From an uncultured Porphyromonadaceae bacterium (GTDB taxonomy: Bacteria > Bacteroidota > Bacteroidia > Bacteroidales > Muribaculaceae), in NCBI GenBank assembly GCA_900548875.1, contig URMA01000005.1, forward strand, positions 7,853 through 71,852: a DNA stretch of 64,000 nt, given 5' to 3'. Shown one piece after another: positions 34,070 through 44,252 of this stretch. A model generated the notes under the pieces. The model ran no database searches, was not told the origin of the DNA, and was given only the letters and a program-made list of their open reading frames with translations. Each line of letters opens with the position of its first letter. Position 1 is the stretch's first letter. Made by a program: the position numbers and the translations under genes.

Positions 34070-35134
34070 ATGGACGAACTATTCTATTCAGCGGTTGATT
34101 TGCTGAAACAATTGATAGCCACACCGTCGGTGAGCCGCGACGAAACGCATGCCGCCGACGTAATTGAAAAATTCATGCGCGACAACGGTTGCCTGCCCGA
34201 GCGCAGCGGCAACAACGTGTGGTGCAAGTCGGCCGACTTTTCGCCGGCAAAGCCGACTCTTCTGCTCAACTCCCACATCGACACCGTAAAACCGGTAGCC
34301 GGATGGACCTACGACCCTTTTCAGCCTACAGAAGATGAAAAAGGACGAATCTACGGATTGGGAAGCAACGACGCGGGAGCTTCGGTGGTCAGCCTGCTGG
34401 CAAGTTTCTTGTGGCTTACACAACGGCCCCAACCCTACAACCTGATTTTCCTGGCTTCGTGCGAAGAGGAAGTGAGCGGACGCAACGGCATCGAATCCGT
34501 ACTGCCCATGCTGCCGCCCGTCAGCGTGGCAATTGTGGGCGAACCTACCGGCATGAATCCTGCCGTAGCCGAAAAAGGACTGATGGTGCTTGACGGTGAA
34601 ATAACCGGAGTATCGGGCCACGCCGCACGTAACGAAGGGGTAAATGCTATCTACAAGGCCGTACAGGCCGTTGAAGCTCTTCGGACACTTACGTTCCCGA
34701 AGGAATCGGCCTATCTGGGCCCGGTGAAAATCAGTGTCACGCAAATCAATGCCGGTACGCAGCACAATGTCGTGCCCGACCTCTGCAAAATCGTAGTCGA
34801 TGTCCGCACCACAGATGCCTATACCAACGAAGAAACACTGGAAATGATTCGCAAGGCCGTGCCCGACTGCACGCTCACACCGCGCAGCACCCGCCTGCGC
34901 CCATCGTCGATAGCCGCCAATCACCCGATTGTGCAACGCCTTGTGTTTGCCGGCAAAACTCCGTTCGGCTCGCCTACATTGAGCGATCAGGCACTGATGC
35001 CGTTCCCCTCCGTGAAAATCGGTCCGGGCGACTCAGCCCGCTCGCACACGGCCAATGAATATATCCGCCCGGAGGAAATCCGCGAAGCCATTCAACTCTA
35101 CACAACGACACTCCATCAACTCAACATAGTTTAA
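34070..35134 (+). CDS. argE: M20 metallopeptidase, acylornithine deacylase (ArgE-like)
   Basis: This 354-residue amidohydrolase carries the two-metal motif residues: HIDTV (His69, Asp71), GSNDAGAS (Asp101) and CEEEVSGRNG (Glu132, Glu133). It would remove the acyl group from N-acylornithine in arginine biosynthesis. Bacteroides uses N-succinyl-ornithine rather than N-acetyl, so the natural substrate may be succinylated; that is knowledge of relatives, not seen here. The ATG giving MDELFYSAV is chosen because an upstream extension is too long and covers the -7 box TAAGTTTG (34047-34054). It is followed 13 bases later by an acyltransferase gene. Confidence 0.85.
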   Translation: MDELFYSAVDLLKQLIATPSVSRDETHAADVIEKFMRDNGCLPERSGNNVWCKSADFSPAKPTLLLNSHIDTVKPVAGWTYDPFQPTEDEKGRIYGLGSNDAGASVVSLLASFLWLTQRPQPYNLIFLASCEEEVSGRNGIESVLPMLPPVSVAIVGEPTGMNPAVAEKGLMVLDGEITGVSGHAARNEGVNAIYKAVQAVEALRTLTFPKESAYLGPVKISVTQINAGTQHNVVPDLCKIVVDVRTTDAYTNEETLEMIRKAVPDCTLTPRSTRLRPSSIAANHPIVQRLVFAGKTPFGSPTLSDQALMPFPSVKIGPGDSARSHTANEYIRPEEIREAIQLYTTTLHQLNIV

Positions 35135-35147
35135 TACGCAAAACAAA

Positions 35148-36320
35148 ATGCCAACCAACCAATATTTAGCCTCTAAGCCCCGATACGAAATTCTTGACGG
35201 TCTCCGCGGCGTTGCAGCACTTACCGTCATCATTTTCCACTTGTTTGAAACCTATTCCAAAGGTCCGGTTTTCCAAATTGTCAACCATGGCTACCTTGCC
35301 GTCGACTTCTTTTTTGTCCTTTCCGGATTTGTGGTAGGCTATGCCTATGACGACCGCTGGGATAAAATGTCAATCGGTAGTTTCTTCAAACGCCGTCTGA
35401 TTCGTCTCCACCCGATGGTGGTGGTCAGCACACTTATCGGTGCATCCTTTTTCTATCTTCAGGATTGCGATGCGTTTTCCAACATATCCCAAACCGGCGC
35501 AGGAAAATTCCTGCTCTGCATTCTTTTGGGCATTCTGATGATTCCCGCCGGTAAAAATATGGATATCAGAGGTTGGGGAGAAATCAACGGATTCAACGGA
35601 CCGAACTGGACATTAACTTATGAATACGTAGCCAACATTCTCTATGCTTTCTTTTTCCGCCACCTCGGAAAAGTGAGTCTGGCAATACTGGTCGGCCTCT
35701 GTGCTATATTGACTCTGAACCTGACACTGAACTGGGACATTTTCGGACTTTGGGTCGACCGCACGGCACAAGCCTATACGGTCATCGGCGGCTGGAGTCT
35801 GACAGCTCCGCAAATTCTCATCGGATTCACCCGCCTGCTTTATCCGTTCCTTTGCGGACTGTTGTTGTCGCGAATAGGGAAATACATCACCGTGAAAGGC
35901 GGTTTCTGGTGGTGCTCCCTGCTTCTATTGGTTGTTCTGTGCACACCCTACATGGGCGACAGCATCAACATCCGCGACGGCATCTATAATGCAGCGTGCA
36001 TCCTGTTCATATTCCCGCTGATGGTAATGATTGGAGCAGGAAGCCGTATTTCCGGAAAATTCAGCACAAAGGTCTGCAAATTCCTCGGTGATATCTCCTA
36101 CCCGGTCTACATCGTCCACTATCCGTTCATCTATTTGCAGGTGGCTTGGGTGCGCCATAATCCCGAAGCGCCGCTCTATCAGCACGTATGTGTAGGCGCA
36201 GGTGTATTCTTTTTCTCCGTTCTTCTTGCCTATTCACTGTTGAAATCATACGACGAACCTGTGCGCGAATGGCTCAAGAACAAACTTTTCAAAACCGTCA
36301 AACAAACGGAAAAACGATGA
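35148..36320 (+). CDS. Membrane acyltransferase (acyltransferase 3 family)
   Basis: This 390-residue protein has about ten membrane segments. It starts with the family signature YEILDGLRGVAALTVIIFHLFE and has HGYLAVDFFFVLSGFVVGYA and FFKRRLIRLHP. These enzymes acetylate or acylate polysaccharides, such as O-antigen or peptidoglycan, in the envelope. The substrate is unknown. The next gene (a galactanase) starts inside its stop codon (ATGA overlap), so the two are co-translated, which may link it to glycan metabolism. Confidence 0.85.
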   Translation: MPTNQYLASKPRYEILDGLRGVAALTVIIFHLFETYSKGPVFQIVNHGYLAVDFFFVLSGFVVGYAYDDRWDKMSIGSFFKRRLIRLHPMVVVSTLIGASFFYLQDCDAFSNISQTGAGKFLLCILLGILMIPAGKNMDIRGWGEINGFNGPNWTLTYEYVANILYAFFFRHLGKVSLAILVGLCAILTLNLTLNWDIFGLWVDRTAQAYTVIGGWSLTAPQILIGFTRLLYPFLCGLLLSRIGKYITVKGGFWWCSLLLLVVLCTPYMGDSINIRDGIYNAACILFIFPLMVMIGAGSRISGKFSTKVCKFLGDISYPVYIVHYPFIYLQVAWVRHNPEAPLYQHVCVGAGVFFFSVLLAYSLLKSYDEPVREWLKNKLFKTVKQTEKR

Positions 36321-37630
36321 AAACTCTGATAACTTTCTGCCTGCTTCTGTGTCTGTCGGCACCGCACGTTCAGGCACAACTCATCACGGGTGCCGATTTC
36401 AGTTGGCTGACGGAGCAGGAAGCCGAAGGAATCACCTTCGCCGACAGCAACGGCAACAGCCGCGACTGCGTGCAACTGCTCAAGGAAAACGGCATCAATG
36501 CGGCGCGGTTTCGCGTGTGGGTCAACCCGGCGGACAATTGGTGCAACGCTGACGATGTGACGGAAAAGGCACGGAGAGCCAGCCGGGAAGGCATGAAAAT
36601 CATGATTGACTTCCACTACAGCGATTCATGGGCCGACCCGTCGAAACAGTTCACCCCGGAAGTTTGGACAGCCTACGACATACAGGAACTCTGCACGGCT
36701 GTCTACAACCATACGCGCGACGTGCTTGGCCGCCTGAAAGCGGAGGGCATTGCCGTCGACTGGATTCAGGTAGGCAACGAAACCCGCGGAGGCATGCTCT
36801 ATCCGTTGGGAAAAATTGAAAACGGTGAGAATTTTGCATGGCTGGTCAATTCGGGCTACGACGCCGTAAAGTCGGTATTTCCCGATGCCAAAGTGATTGT
36901 GCATGTCGACAACGGTTGGGATGCCGAACTTTTCGACTATGTTTTTGACTATCTCACGGAACATCAGGCCCGCTACGACCTGATTGGAATGTCGCTCTAT
37001 CCGGTCAATACCTACGACAGTCAGTCGGCCGACTATTTCCGCACGTCACAGTGGAAGGAAAAAGCCGACCTGTGCCTGCAAAACATCCGCCATGTGGCAG
37101 ATAAATACGGTAAAGATGTCATCATCTGCGAAACCGGCATGCCGAACGCTTATACGACCGAAACGCTTGCCGACGGACAAACATGGGAGCAACGGTGCAG
37201 CGACGACGCTTCCAACTACTACACCTATATGCTGCCCGAACTCGCACGCACTCCTCAATGCGAGGGAATTTTCTATTGGGAACCGCAATGCTACGGCAAT
37301 TGGAAGGCATATCCGATGGGTGCGTTCCTAAGCAACGGCTCGCCCAACGGCGTGTTCAACGCTCTCCGCAATTTCCACGACCAGTCGGGCATACGGCAGA
37401 TTTCAGCCGACAACGACTGCCACCTGCATCTGTCAGGGAAAAAACTCTGCATTACGGGGAATACCGCCGTAACGTCGGTTGCCGTCTATGCTCTGTCGGG
37501 AACTCCCCTGTTCCAAGCCTTTCCCGACACCGGCGAATACAGCCTTGACCTTTCGTCACTTTCCGCCGGACTCTATCTGCTGACAGTCAGTACCCCCTCC
37601 CACACATTCAGCCGACTGCTGGCAATATAG
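36317..37630 (+). CDS. GH53 endo-beta-1,4-galactanase with T9SS tail
   Basis: This 437-residue exported enzyme has a signal peptide at 1-21 (TLITFCLLLCLSAPHVQA). The GH53 barrel carries the acid/base Glu155 in QVGNETRGG and the nucleophile Glu272 in VIICETGMP; RFRVWVNP and MIDFHYSDSWADP are also family motifs. It cleaves beta-1,4-galactan of pectic arabinogalactan. The C-terminus (SVAVYALSGTPLFQAFPDTG ... LSAGLYLLTV) is a T9SS sorting domain, so the enzyme is placed at the surface. A longer frame exists upstream, but only this ATG gives the signal peptide. Confidence 0.92.
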   Translation: MKTLITFCLLLCLSAPHVQAQLITGADFSWLTEQEAEGITFADSNGNSRDCVQLLKENGINAARFRVWVNPADNWCNADDVTEKARRASREGMKIMIDFHYSDSWADPSKQFTPEVWTAYDIQELCTAVYNHTRDVLGRLKAEGIAVDWIQVGNETRGGMLYPLGKIENGENFAWLVNSGYDAVKSVFPDAKVIVHVDNGWDAELFDYVFDYLTEHQARYDLIGMSLYPVNTYDSQSADYFRTSQWKEKADLCLQNIRHVADKYGKDVIICETGMPNAYTTETLADGQTWEQRCSDDASNYYTYMLPELARTPQCEGIFYWEPQCYGNWKAYPMGAFLSNGSPNGVFNALRNFHDQSGIRQISADNDCHLHLSGKKLCITGNTAVTSVAVYALSGTPLFQAFPDTGEYSLDLSSLSAGLYLLTVSTPSHTFSRLLAI

Positions 37631-37820
37631 GCTAACAATAGCGCGATCTATTTTCTGAAAGGAACACAAACAAATATAGAGCATATTATTGCTTTTTTGT
37701 TAGATAATCTTCCAATTTCATTACTGAATTTACTATCTTTGCACGAAACATGCAACTGTGCGGAACAAACCCATTACGGATTTTCTGCCATTTACAATCA
37801 AACAGCTATTCAAAAAACTT

Positions 37821-38906
<1,086 letters not shown>

Positions 38907-38931
38907 GGGAATCACCTCCTCCATACACATC

Positions 38932-38976
38932 CGTCGCCGGTATGCGCCCAGCCGCACACCGGCGACGCTGTTTTTC
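38932..38976 (+). terminator. trpS terminator
   Basis: The stem CGTCGCCGGT/ACACCGGCGACG, with an inner TGCG/CGCA, is followed by CTGTTTTT. Confidence 0.88.
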
Positions 38977-39126
38977 CACCTGCACTCTTTTCCCGTCAAA
39001 AGCATATAGACAAATATAGATAAAACCGCAAACGGCATAGATTTTCAACGGAAACATTTCCATTCGCAGCAGGAAATCAGTAAATTAGCAACAACCAATA
39101 GGCTGCATCACCAAAATCTATGTCAT

Positions 39127-41964
39127 ATGAAAAAACTGTTTGATTTATTTCTCATTGCCATTTTTCTGAACTTTGCCGGAACTGCCGAAGCGCAGTTTCT
39201 CAAGAAATTAGGGAACGAACTGAAAAAGGCTGCCACGGAAACACTGAAAGAAGCCACGAAAACCGACACGCCTCAACAACAAACAGGCAACACGCAGGCT
39301 CAAAAAACGAATTCCGCTGCACAGCCGTCGCAACCGGCAGGCCCCGGAATGCTCACGCTGGACGAACAATCGTTCAACGTGCCCCGTATCACTCCGGACA
39401 CAAAACTGATCAATGTTCCGGAATTTTGTGAAATCTCCGATGTCCACAACGGTGTGTTTTCGGTCTACGACACCGACCGTATGCTCTATGCCTTCTACCT
39501 GAAGGACGGCAGGAAGCTATTCGACTATATGTGGCGGAGTGTCGACAATTCCTACACGGTACCGCGTTTCGACGGCGGTGTATGCGTGGTACGCTCCACC
39601 CAACAGCGCGGTTCCTCCTATCCGCTCTGCATTCTCTACAAAAACGGCCAAGTCAAGGAACTGAGCACACAATATGTGTTTTCCACCCAATTTGTCGACG
39701 GACTGGCGCGAATGCAGAAACAGAACGCCGATATGTCGACCGTATGGGTATATGTCAACACGGAGGGCAAAGAAGTGTTCCCGCAACTGAACTCAGCTTC
39801 CTATTCCTCCTTTATCACCGAGAAGAACCCCATAGCACCGCTCTCCGAAGGCTTGCGTGCCCACTACGACAATAAGCTGAAAAAATGGGGCTACATCGAC
39901 GAAAAGGGCAACATCGTCATTCAGCCGCAATTCGCACAGGCCCGGCCGTTCAGCGACGGGATGGCGGCCGTAGCGAATGAACAATTCAATCCCACATGGG
40001 GCTTCATCAATACCAAAGGATATATGGTGCTGAAACCCGCCTACAGGGGACGTGTCAGCGATTTCAACAGCGGCTATTGCTGCTGGCGGGACGAAGACCA
40101 CGGTGTGGACCGCTTTATCGACAAGACCGGAAATGCCGTCAAAAGCTACCCTTCGGCTACGCCTTTTGAAAACGGATATGCTTTCGTTTACAAGCAAGGC
40201 TGGGACGAGGACAACTATCTGACCGTCGTCGACCAGCGGTTTCGGGAAGTGGGACAAACGCTTAAATTCTATATCGACAAAAACGACCGTACGCCCAACG
40301 GCATCCTGTGGGGAGAAGCCGGAGTAGCCTCGATAGGCAACGGGGGCGATCCCTATGTGGTAACGCCCGACGGAAAGATTCCCATCCGCCTGTGGAACCT
40401 TGACTACAACCGACGCGGCCACGGCAGCATCGGCGAATTTACGGCCGACTATATGGCGCTGGTGGAATCCTACGACAAGTACGACAACCCGCAATACGGG
40501 TTCATCGACCCATTGGCACAATACGTGCTGTTCTTTAAAAAGCAGTCGTCATTTTCTCCGTCCGCTACCATCCATATTCCGGAAGAAATGGGGCTTACCT
40601 ACGTTTCGAACGACACCACCCTTGCCGACTCCGTGTTGAACAGCATCGACCTTGCCGACATCGACATCCAGTGGCTCGTCCGCAACAACATCATCCGCAA
40701 ATACCTGTTTTTCTTCCCGCCTGTCGACGGAAGTCCGGGTCCGAACATCCCGCCCGCTGACGACGAAGGAGATGGCCGTCCGCGTTATGAACCGGGTGGA
40801 AACAAGGAAGTCCCCGACAACGGCACGCTTCCTCCTTCAACAATCCCGCCGGTGCTTCCGCAGGACATTGACTTGGCAACCCTTGGCAATGCTCTCAAGC
40901 AGACACCACGCCCGATTCCTCCCATTTTCGAGATTTTCCAACCTGATACGGCTGCCATCGGACCGACAACAAAAGAAGAACCCACCTACCGCGTAACTAC
41001 CGTTGCCGATCCTCCGGAAGGCGGAACAGTCAGCGGTGCCGGCAGCTATAAGTTCGGCGAAACATTCGCCATCGAAGCTTTACCGAACGAGGGCTACACC
41101 GCCGGACGCGTGTTCTGCTCTTCGGGATATTTCAACAATGGCAGCTCGCTGGACAACATCACCATGGAAGGTGAAGATCTGGAATTTACCGCCATTTTCA
41201 TAAAAAACGACACCGTCAAGGCTGTCGAAGGTTCGAAGATTCTGGCCGAGAAGCACCGTTTCGGTCAAACCGGAGCTGAATTTGTGGACTGCACCGTCTA
41301 TCTGGAGCAGAACGACACGATGAACATCAGCACGCCTTACGGCGAAAAGACCTACGGATTCCTGACAGCCATCATCGACCCGAACCGCACCTACACCTCG
41401 CCGACGGACGAGAACGGCAGCATCAGCATGAAATTCTTCTTCGTACCGATGCGCATTTCGGGCATGATTGTCGACGGCAACCGCAAATACCTTGTGCTCG
41501 ACGGCGGACAGTTGATGGTGGGAGGTGTCAACATTCAGATGGAAAGCATCATGGAAAGCCTGTTCTACAACTTTATCATGGCATTCAACGGCGGTATGCG
41601 GGCCACCATTTCCGACGGACACTACCGCATTGAAATGATTGACGAAGACGAAACGACCGGAGAATTCACTCTCGGCATGCTCGAACGCTTCTCGCCGGAA
41701 TACGGCTGGCTTCTTGCCGACGATTCACGGATAAAGAACAATAACGAAGAAATCGGCACCGGACTCTCGGCCATCTTCAGCGCCGCACGCCAGCCCATGT
41801 CGATGCCGTCGTGGCTGTTCCGCGGCTGCCGGCTGAAGCAGTCTGACAGGCAGGAGGTGCTCTGGACCCCGCCGGCAACATGGTATGAAAGCAACAGCCT
41901 GTTCACCACCATTACGCAGGCACTGCTCAATGCCATGCGCAACCTCAACAAACCGACGAACTGA
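39127..41964 (+). CDS. Large exported WG-repeat protein with InlB-like module
   Basis: This 945-residue protein has a signal peptide (FDLFLIAIFLNFAGTAEA). A Gln/Thr-rich stretch follows, then WG-type repeats from about 240 to 330 (KKWGYIDEKGNIVIQPQFAQ, TWGFINTKGYMVLKPAYRG). Around 530-600 is a Pro/Gly/Asp-rich linker. Next comes a module like InlB B repeats (YRVTTVADPPEGGTVSGAG ... FAIEALPNEGYTA), and the last 250 residues (VIIDPNRTYTSPTD ... IRMKF-like strands) form an unassigned beta domain. The combination suggests a surface-exposed, ligand-binding protein. Monocistronic, with a terminator. Confidence 0.82.
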   Translation: MKKLFDLFLIAIFLNFAGTAEAQFLKKLGNELKKAATETLKEATKTDTPQQQTGNTQAQKTNSAAQPSQPAGPGMLTLDEQSFNVPRITPDTKLINVPEFCEISDVHNGVFSVYDTDRMLYAFYLKDGRKLFDYMWRSVDNSYTVPRFDGGVCVVRSTQQRGSSYPLCILYKNGQVKELSTQYVFSTQFVDGLARMQKQNADMSTVWVYVNTEGKEVFPQLNSASYSSFITEKNPIAPLSEGLRAHYDNKLKKWGYIDEKGNIVIQPQFAQARPFSDGMAAVANEQFNPTWGFINTKGYMVLKPAYRGRVSDFNSGYCCWRDEDHGVDRFIDKTGNAVKSYPSATPFENGYAFVYKQGWDEDNYLTVVDQRFREVGQTLKFYIDKNDRTPNGILWGEAGVASIGNGGDPYVVTPDGKIPIRLWNLDYNRRGHGSIGEFTADYMALVESYDKYDNPQYGFIDPLAQYVLFFKKQSSFSPSATIHIPEEMGLTYVSNDTTLADSVLNSIDLADIDIQWLVRNNIIRKYLFFFPPVDGSPGPNIPPADDEGDGRPRYEPGGNKEVPDNGTLPPSTIPPVLPQDIDLATLGNALKQTPRPIPPIFEIFQPDTAAIGPTTKEEPTYRVTTVADPPEGGTVSGAGSYKFGETFAIEALPNEGYTAGRVFCSSGYFNNGSSLDNITMEGEDLEFTAIFIKNDTVKAVEGSKILAEKHRFGQTGAEFVDCTVYLEQNDTMNISTPYGEKTYGFLTAIIDPNRTYTSPTDENGSISMKFFFVPMRISGMIVDGNRKYLVLDGGQLMVGGVNIQMESIMESLFYNFIMAFNGGMRATISDGHYRIEMIDEDETTGEFTLGMLERFSPEYGWLLADDSRIKNNNEEIGTGLSAIFSAARQPMSMPSWLFRGCRLKQSDRQEVLWTPPATWYESNSLFTTITQALLNAMRNLNKPTN

Positions 41965-41980
41965 TTCTACAGGACGACAC

Positions 41981-42022
41981 GCAACTGCGCATTTGAAAAA
42001 TAAATGCGCAGTTGCTTTTTTA
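41981..42022 (+). terminator. Terminator after the WG-repeat gene
   Basis: A 14-bp stem GCAACTGCGCATTT/AAATGCGCAGTTGC is followed by TTTTTTA. Confidence 0.92.
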
Positions 42023-42080
42023 TTTCCGCAGCATATGTTATCTTTGTGATATCATAATAATATCATAAAACACCATTTCT

Positions 42081-43031
42081 ATGAATACGAACGAATTCAA
42101 TTTCAAGGGTTTTCGGATGAACGGCTTTCTCGCCCTGTTTATTTTCTTTTTTCTGTTGGCGGGAGCGGTTGCCGTCTGCTTTTTCGCGGGTGGAATCTAC
42201 TACATTTTGGGAGCCGTACTGGCGGTGCTTTGGATTATTCTGAACTGCGGCTACATGATGCTTGAGCCTAACGAGGCACGTGTCATGGTGTTTTTCGGGA
42301 AATATAAAGGCACATTCAAGGAAACCGGCTATTTTTGGGTAAATCCGTTCATGAGCACCAAGAAACTGTCGCTGCGCGCACGAAATCTGGACATCGACCC
42401 CATTAAGGTGAACGACAAGATAGGCAATCCCGTTCTTATCGGCCTCGTATTGGTATGGAAACTGAAGGACTCCTACAAAGCCATGTTTGAAATCGACGCA
42501 CAGACCATGGCGAGCGCAGCCGGAACGACCGAAAACGGAAAGACTACGGGCAGCACCGTGGCCAACCGCATGAACGCATTCGAAAACTTTGTCAGAATAC
42601 AAAGCGACGCGGCACTGCGTCAAGTGGCAGGACAATATGCCTACGACGACAACGAGACGGACGCCGGCGAACTCACACTGCGCTCCGATGGTGAGGAAAT
42701 CAACGACCAACTGGAGCAGAAACTGAACGAGCGTCTTGACATGGCAGGCATCGAAGTCGTGGAAGCACGCATCAACTACCTTGCCTATGCTCCTGAAATT
42801 GCAGCCGTCATGCTCCGCCGCCAACAGGCTTCGGCCATCATCAGTGCCCGTGAAAAGATTGTGGAAGGTGCCGTATCGATGGTTCACATGGCATTGGACA
42901 AGCTGTCGAAAGACGACATCGTGGAACTCGACGAAGAGAAAAAGGCGGCCATGGTGAGCAACCTGCTGGTAGTGCTTTGCGCCGACGAAGCCGCACAGCC
43001 CGTAGTGAACACCGGAACGCTGAACCATTAA
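42081..43031 (+). CDS. SPFH-domain membrane protein (stomatin/prohibitin-like)
   Basis: This 316-residue protein has two close membrane segments at about 14-35 and 38-58, then an SPFH domain (MMLEPNEARVMVFFGKYKGTFKETGYFWVNPF, IGNPVLIGLVLVWKLKDS) and a coiled-coil C-terminal part (AAVMLRRQQASAIISAREKIVE). Such proteins form oligomeric membrane scaffolds. A -7 box TATCTTTG is at 42039-42046, followed at once by ATATCATA direct repeats. The next gene encodes an Arc-like DNA-binding protein 18 bases downstream, a pairing I recall from other Bacteroidales. Confidence 0.88.
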   Translation: MNTNEFNFKGFRMNGFLALFIFFFLLAGAVAVCFFAGGIYYILGAVLAVLWIILNCGYMMLEPNEARVMVFFGKYKGTFKETGYFWVNPFMSTKKLSLRARNLDIDPIKVNDKIGNPVLIGLVLVWKLKDSYKAMFEIDAQTMASAAGTTENGKTTGSTVANRMNAFENFVRIQSDAALRQVAGQYAYDDNETDAGELTLRSDGEEINDQLEQKLNERLDMAGIEVVEARINYLAYAPEIAAVMLRRQQASAIISAREKIVEGAVSMVHMALDKLSKDDIVELDEEKKAAMVSNLLVVLCADEAAQPVVNTGTLNH

Positions 43032-43049
43032 TTCGGAATCTGTAGCTGA

Positions 43050-43241
43050 ATGACCAAGAAAGAAAATTCCACAAAAAGTTTCGTACTTCGCATTGATACC
43101 GCCACGATGGAAGCCATTGAAAAATGGGCTGCCGACGAATTTCGCAGCACCAACGGTCAGCTCCAGTGGATTATCAACGAAGCCCTGCGCAAAAGCGGCC
43201 GGCTGAAAAAGAAGAAATCCACCGGCACAACGGAGGAATAA
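43050..43241 (+). CDS. Arc-like ribbon-helix-helix DNA-binding protein
   Basis: This 63-residue basic protein has the pattern of the Arc family: a short N-terminal strand (SFVLRID) followed by two helices (ATMEAIEKWAADEF, TNGQLQWIINEALRKSG) and a Lys-rich tail. It would bind DNA as a dimer of dimers. It forms an operon with the SPFH gene and may autoregulate it; the target is not known. Confidence 0.82.
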   Translation: MTKKENSTKSFVLRIDTATMEAIEKWAADEFRSTNGQLQWIINEALRKSGRLKKKKSTGTTEE

Positions 43242-43350
43242 TCCCCGCCACATCAAAAGCAAACCGTCAGCACCCTTCCATAAGGACGAGCCACAGGAAC
43301 GTCCCCTCCTCGGCAAAACCATTCTGCTTCGCAATGCCACGACAAAAAAA

Positions 43351-43557
43351 GTTTACGGTTTACCATTTACAGTTTACGGAAAACTCCCTAATCTCTAACC
43401 TCTAACCCATAACCTCTAACATACCCCTCAGCCGCAAGCGGCAGCCCCCCTTTCTAAGGTGGGCACAGCTAACGCGGTGGTTATCAATCAGTTGATTTTA
43501 CAAAATTGTAGGGACACACCCCAGGTGTGTCCGAAAAAAGGTGTGTCCGAAAAATCC
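43351..43557 (+). repeat. Left copy of the cassette-flanking inverted repeat
   Basis: From the outside inward it has four heptamers of the form GTTTACG/GTTTACC (43351-43378), several CCTCTAAC-type units, and then a 140-bp core (43418-43557) that is the exact reverse complement of 46853-46992 by eye. The core holds the palindromes GCCGCAAGCGGC and GGACACACC...GGTGTGTCC. The roughly 110 bases between the Arc-like gene and this repeat show nothing else. Confidence 0.9.
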
Positions 43558-43617
43558 ATTGGATTCAACCAACCTCATGGACAACAATTTATATCCACTA
43601 TCCTTCATCCGCCTTCA

Positions 43618-44214
43618 TCAGAACCGATAGCCTACGCCCAGCGAGAAGGTCTGCAGGTCGCTGATATAATTATTGTCGAGGAACGAGCACTTATAGCCCA
43701 GCCCCAACACAAGGCAGCCCATTTCAAACGCTACCTCGGCCTTGACTCCGGCAGTGACACGCATTTCAAATCCTTGATTTTTAACGATGTTCCACCCCTT
43801 TTGGGTACGCCCGCCCAATATATATTCCCCATAAGGGCCGACACCGAAGCGCAACGCCCAATTGTCAAGAAGCGGAACACGATAGTTCACCAGCACGGGA
43901 ACAGAAAAAGTATACAGCGAATACCACTGATCCGTTGGCATTTTTTTCGCACAGTTCGAACCATACGCAAATTCCACTTTCGGCATTATGCTCCATTTCG
44001 GAGTAAAACGGATCTCATAACCGGCACCGGCATAAGCCCCGACACCTACTCCATATTCAACAAACCCCGGATAGCTTCGCGAATTGTAGCGGCTCGACAA
44101 CGTAAGTCCACCCTGCACCTCGAAGGCATTGCGAGGTTTCGACTCACTCTCCTGCGCATGCACGCCCACACACGCCAACATCACAAAAAGCACAGCAAAC
44201 AGTTTTTTCATCAT
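43618..44214 (-). CDS. Outer-membrane beta-barrel protein (paralogue 1)
   Basis: This 198-residue protein has a signal peptide (KLFAVLFVMLACVGVHAQ). The mature part is short amphipathic strands (FEVQGGLTLSSRYN, GVGVGAYAGAGYEIRF, WALRFGVGPYGEYILGG) and ends LGVGYRF, typical of eight-stranded OmpA/OmpX-like barrels. It lies 38 bases downstream of a close paralogue with matching upstream sequence, a recent tandem duplication. The ligand or role is unknown. The two ATGs at the start are equally possible. Confidence 0.85.
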   Translation of the reverse strand: MMKKLFAVLFVMLACVGVHAQESESKPRNAFEVQGGLTLSSRYNSRSYPGFVEYGVGVGAYAGAGYEIRFTPKWSIMPKVEFAYGSNCAKKMPTDQWYSLYTFSVPVLVNYRVPLLDNWALRFGVGPYGEYILGGRTQKGWNIVKNQGFEMRVTAGVKAEVAFEMGCLVLGLGYKCSFLDNNYISDLQTFSLGVGYRF

Positions 44215-44252
44215 GATTGCACAAATTTAGTTCTACAAATTTGTTCCATCTA

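Noticed and set aside
42063..43340. Minus-strand open frame across the SPFH and Arc-like genes (425 codons)
   Set aside because: Shadow of two real genes; it also spans their promoter and intergenic DNA.
43351..43420. CRISPR array
   Set aside because: Units are only 7 bases and contiguous without spacers; no cas genes are present.
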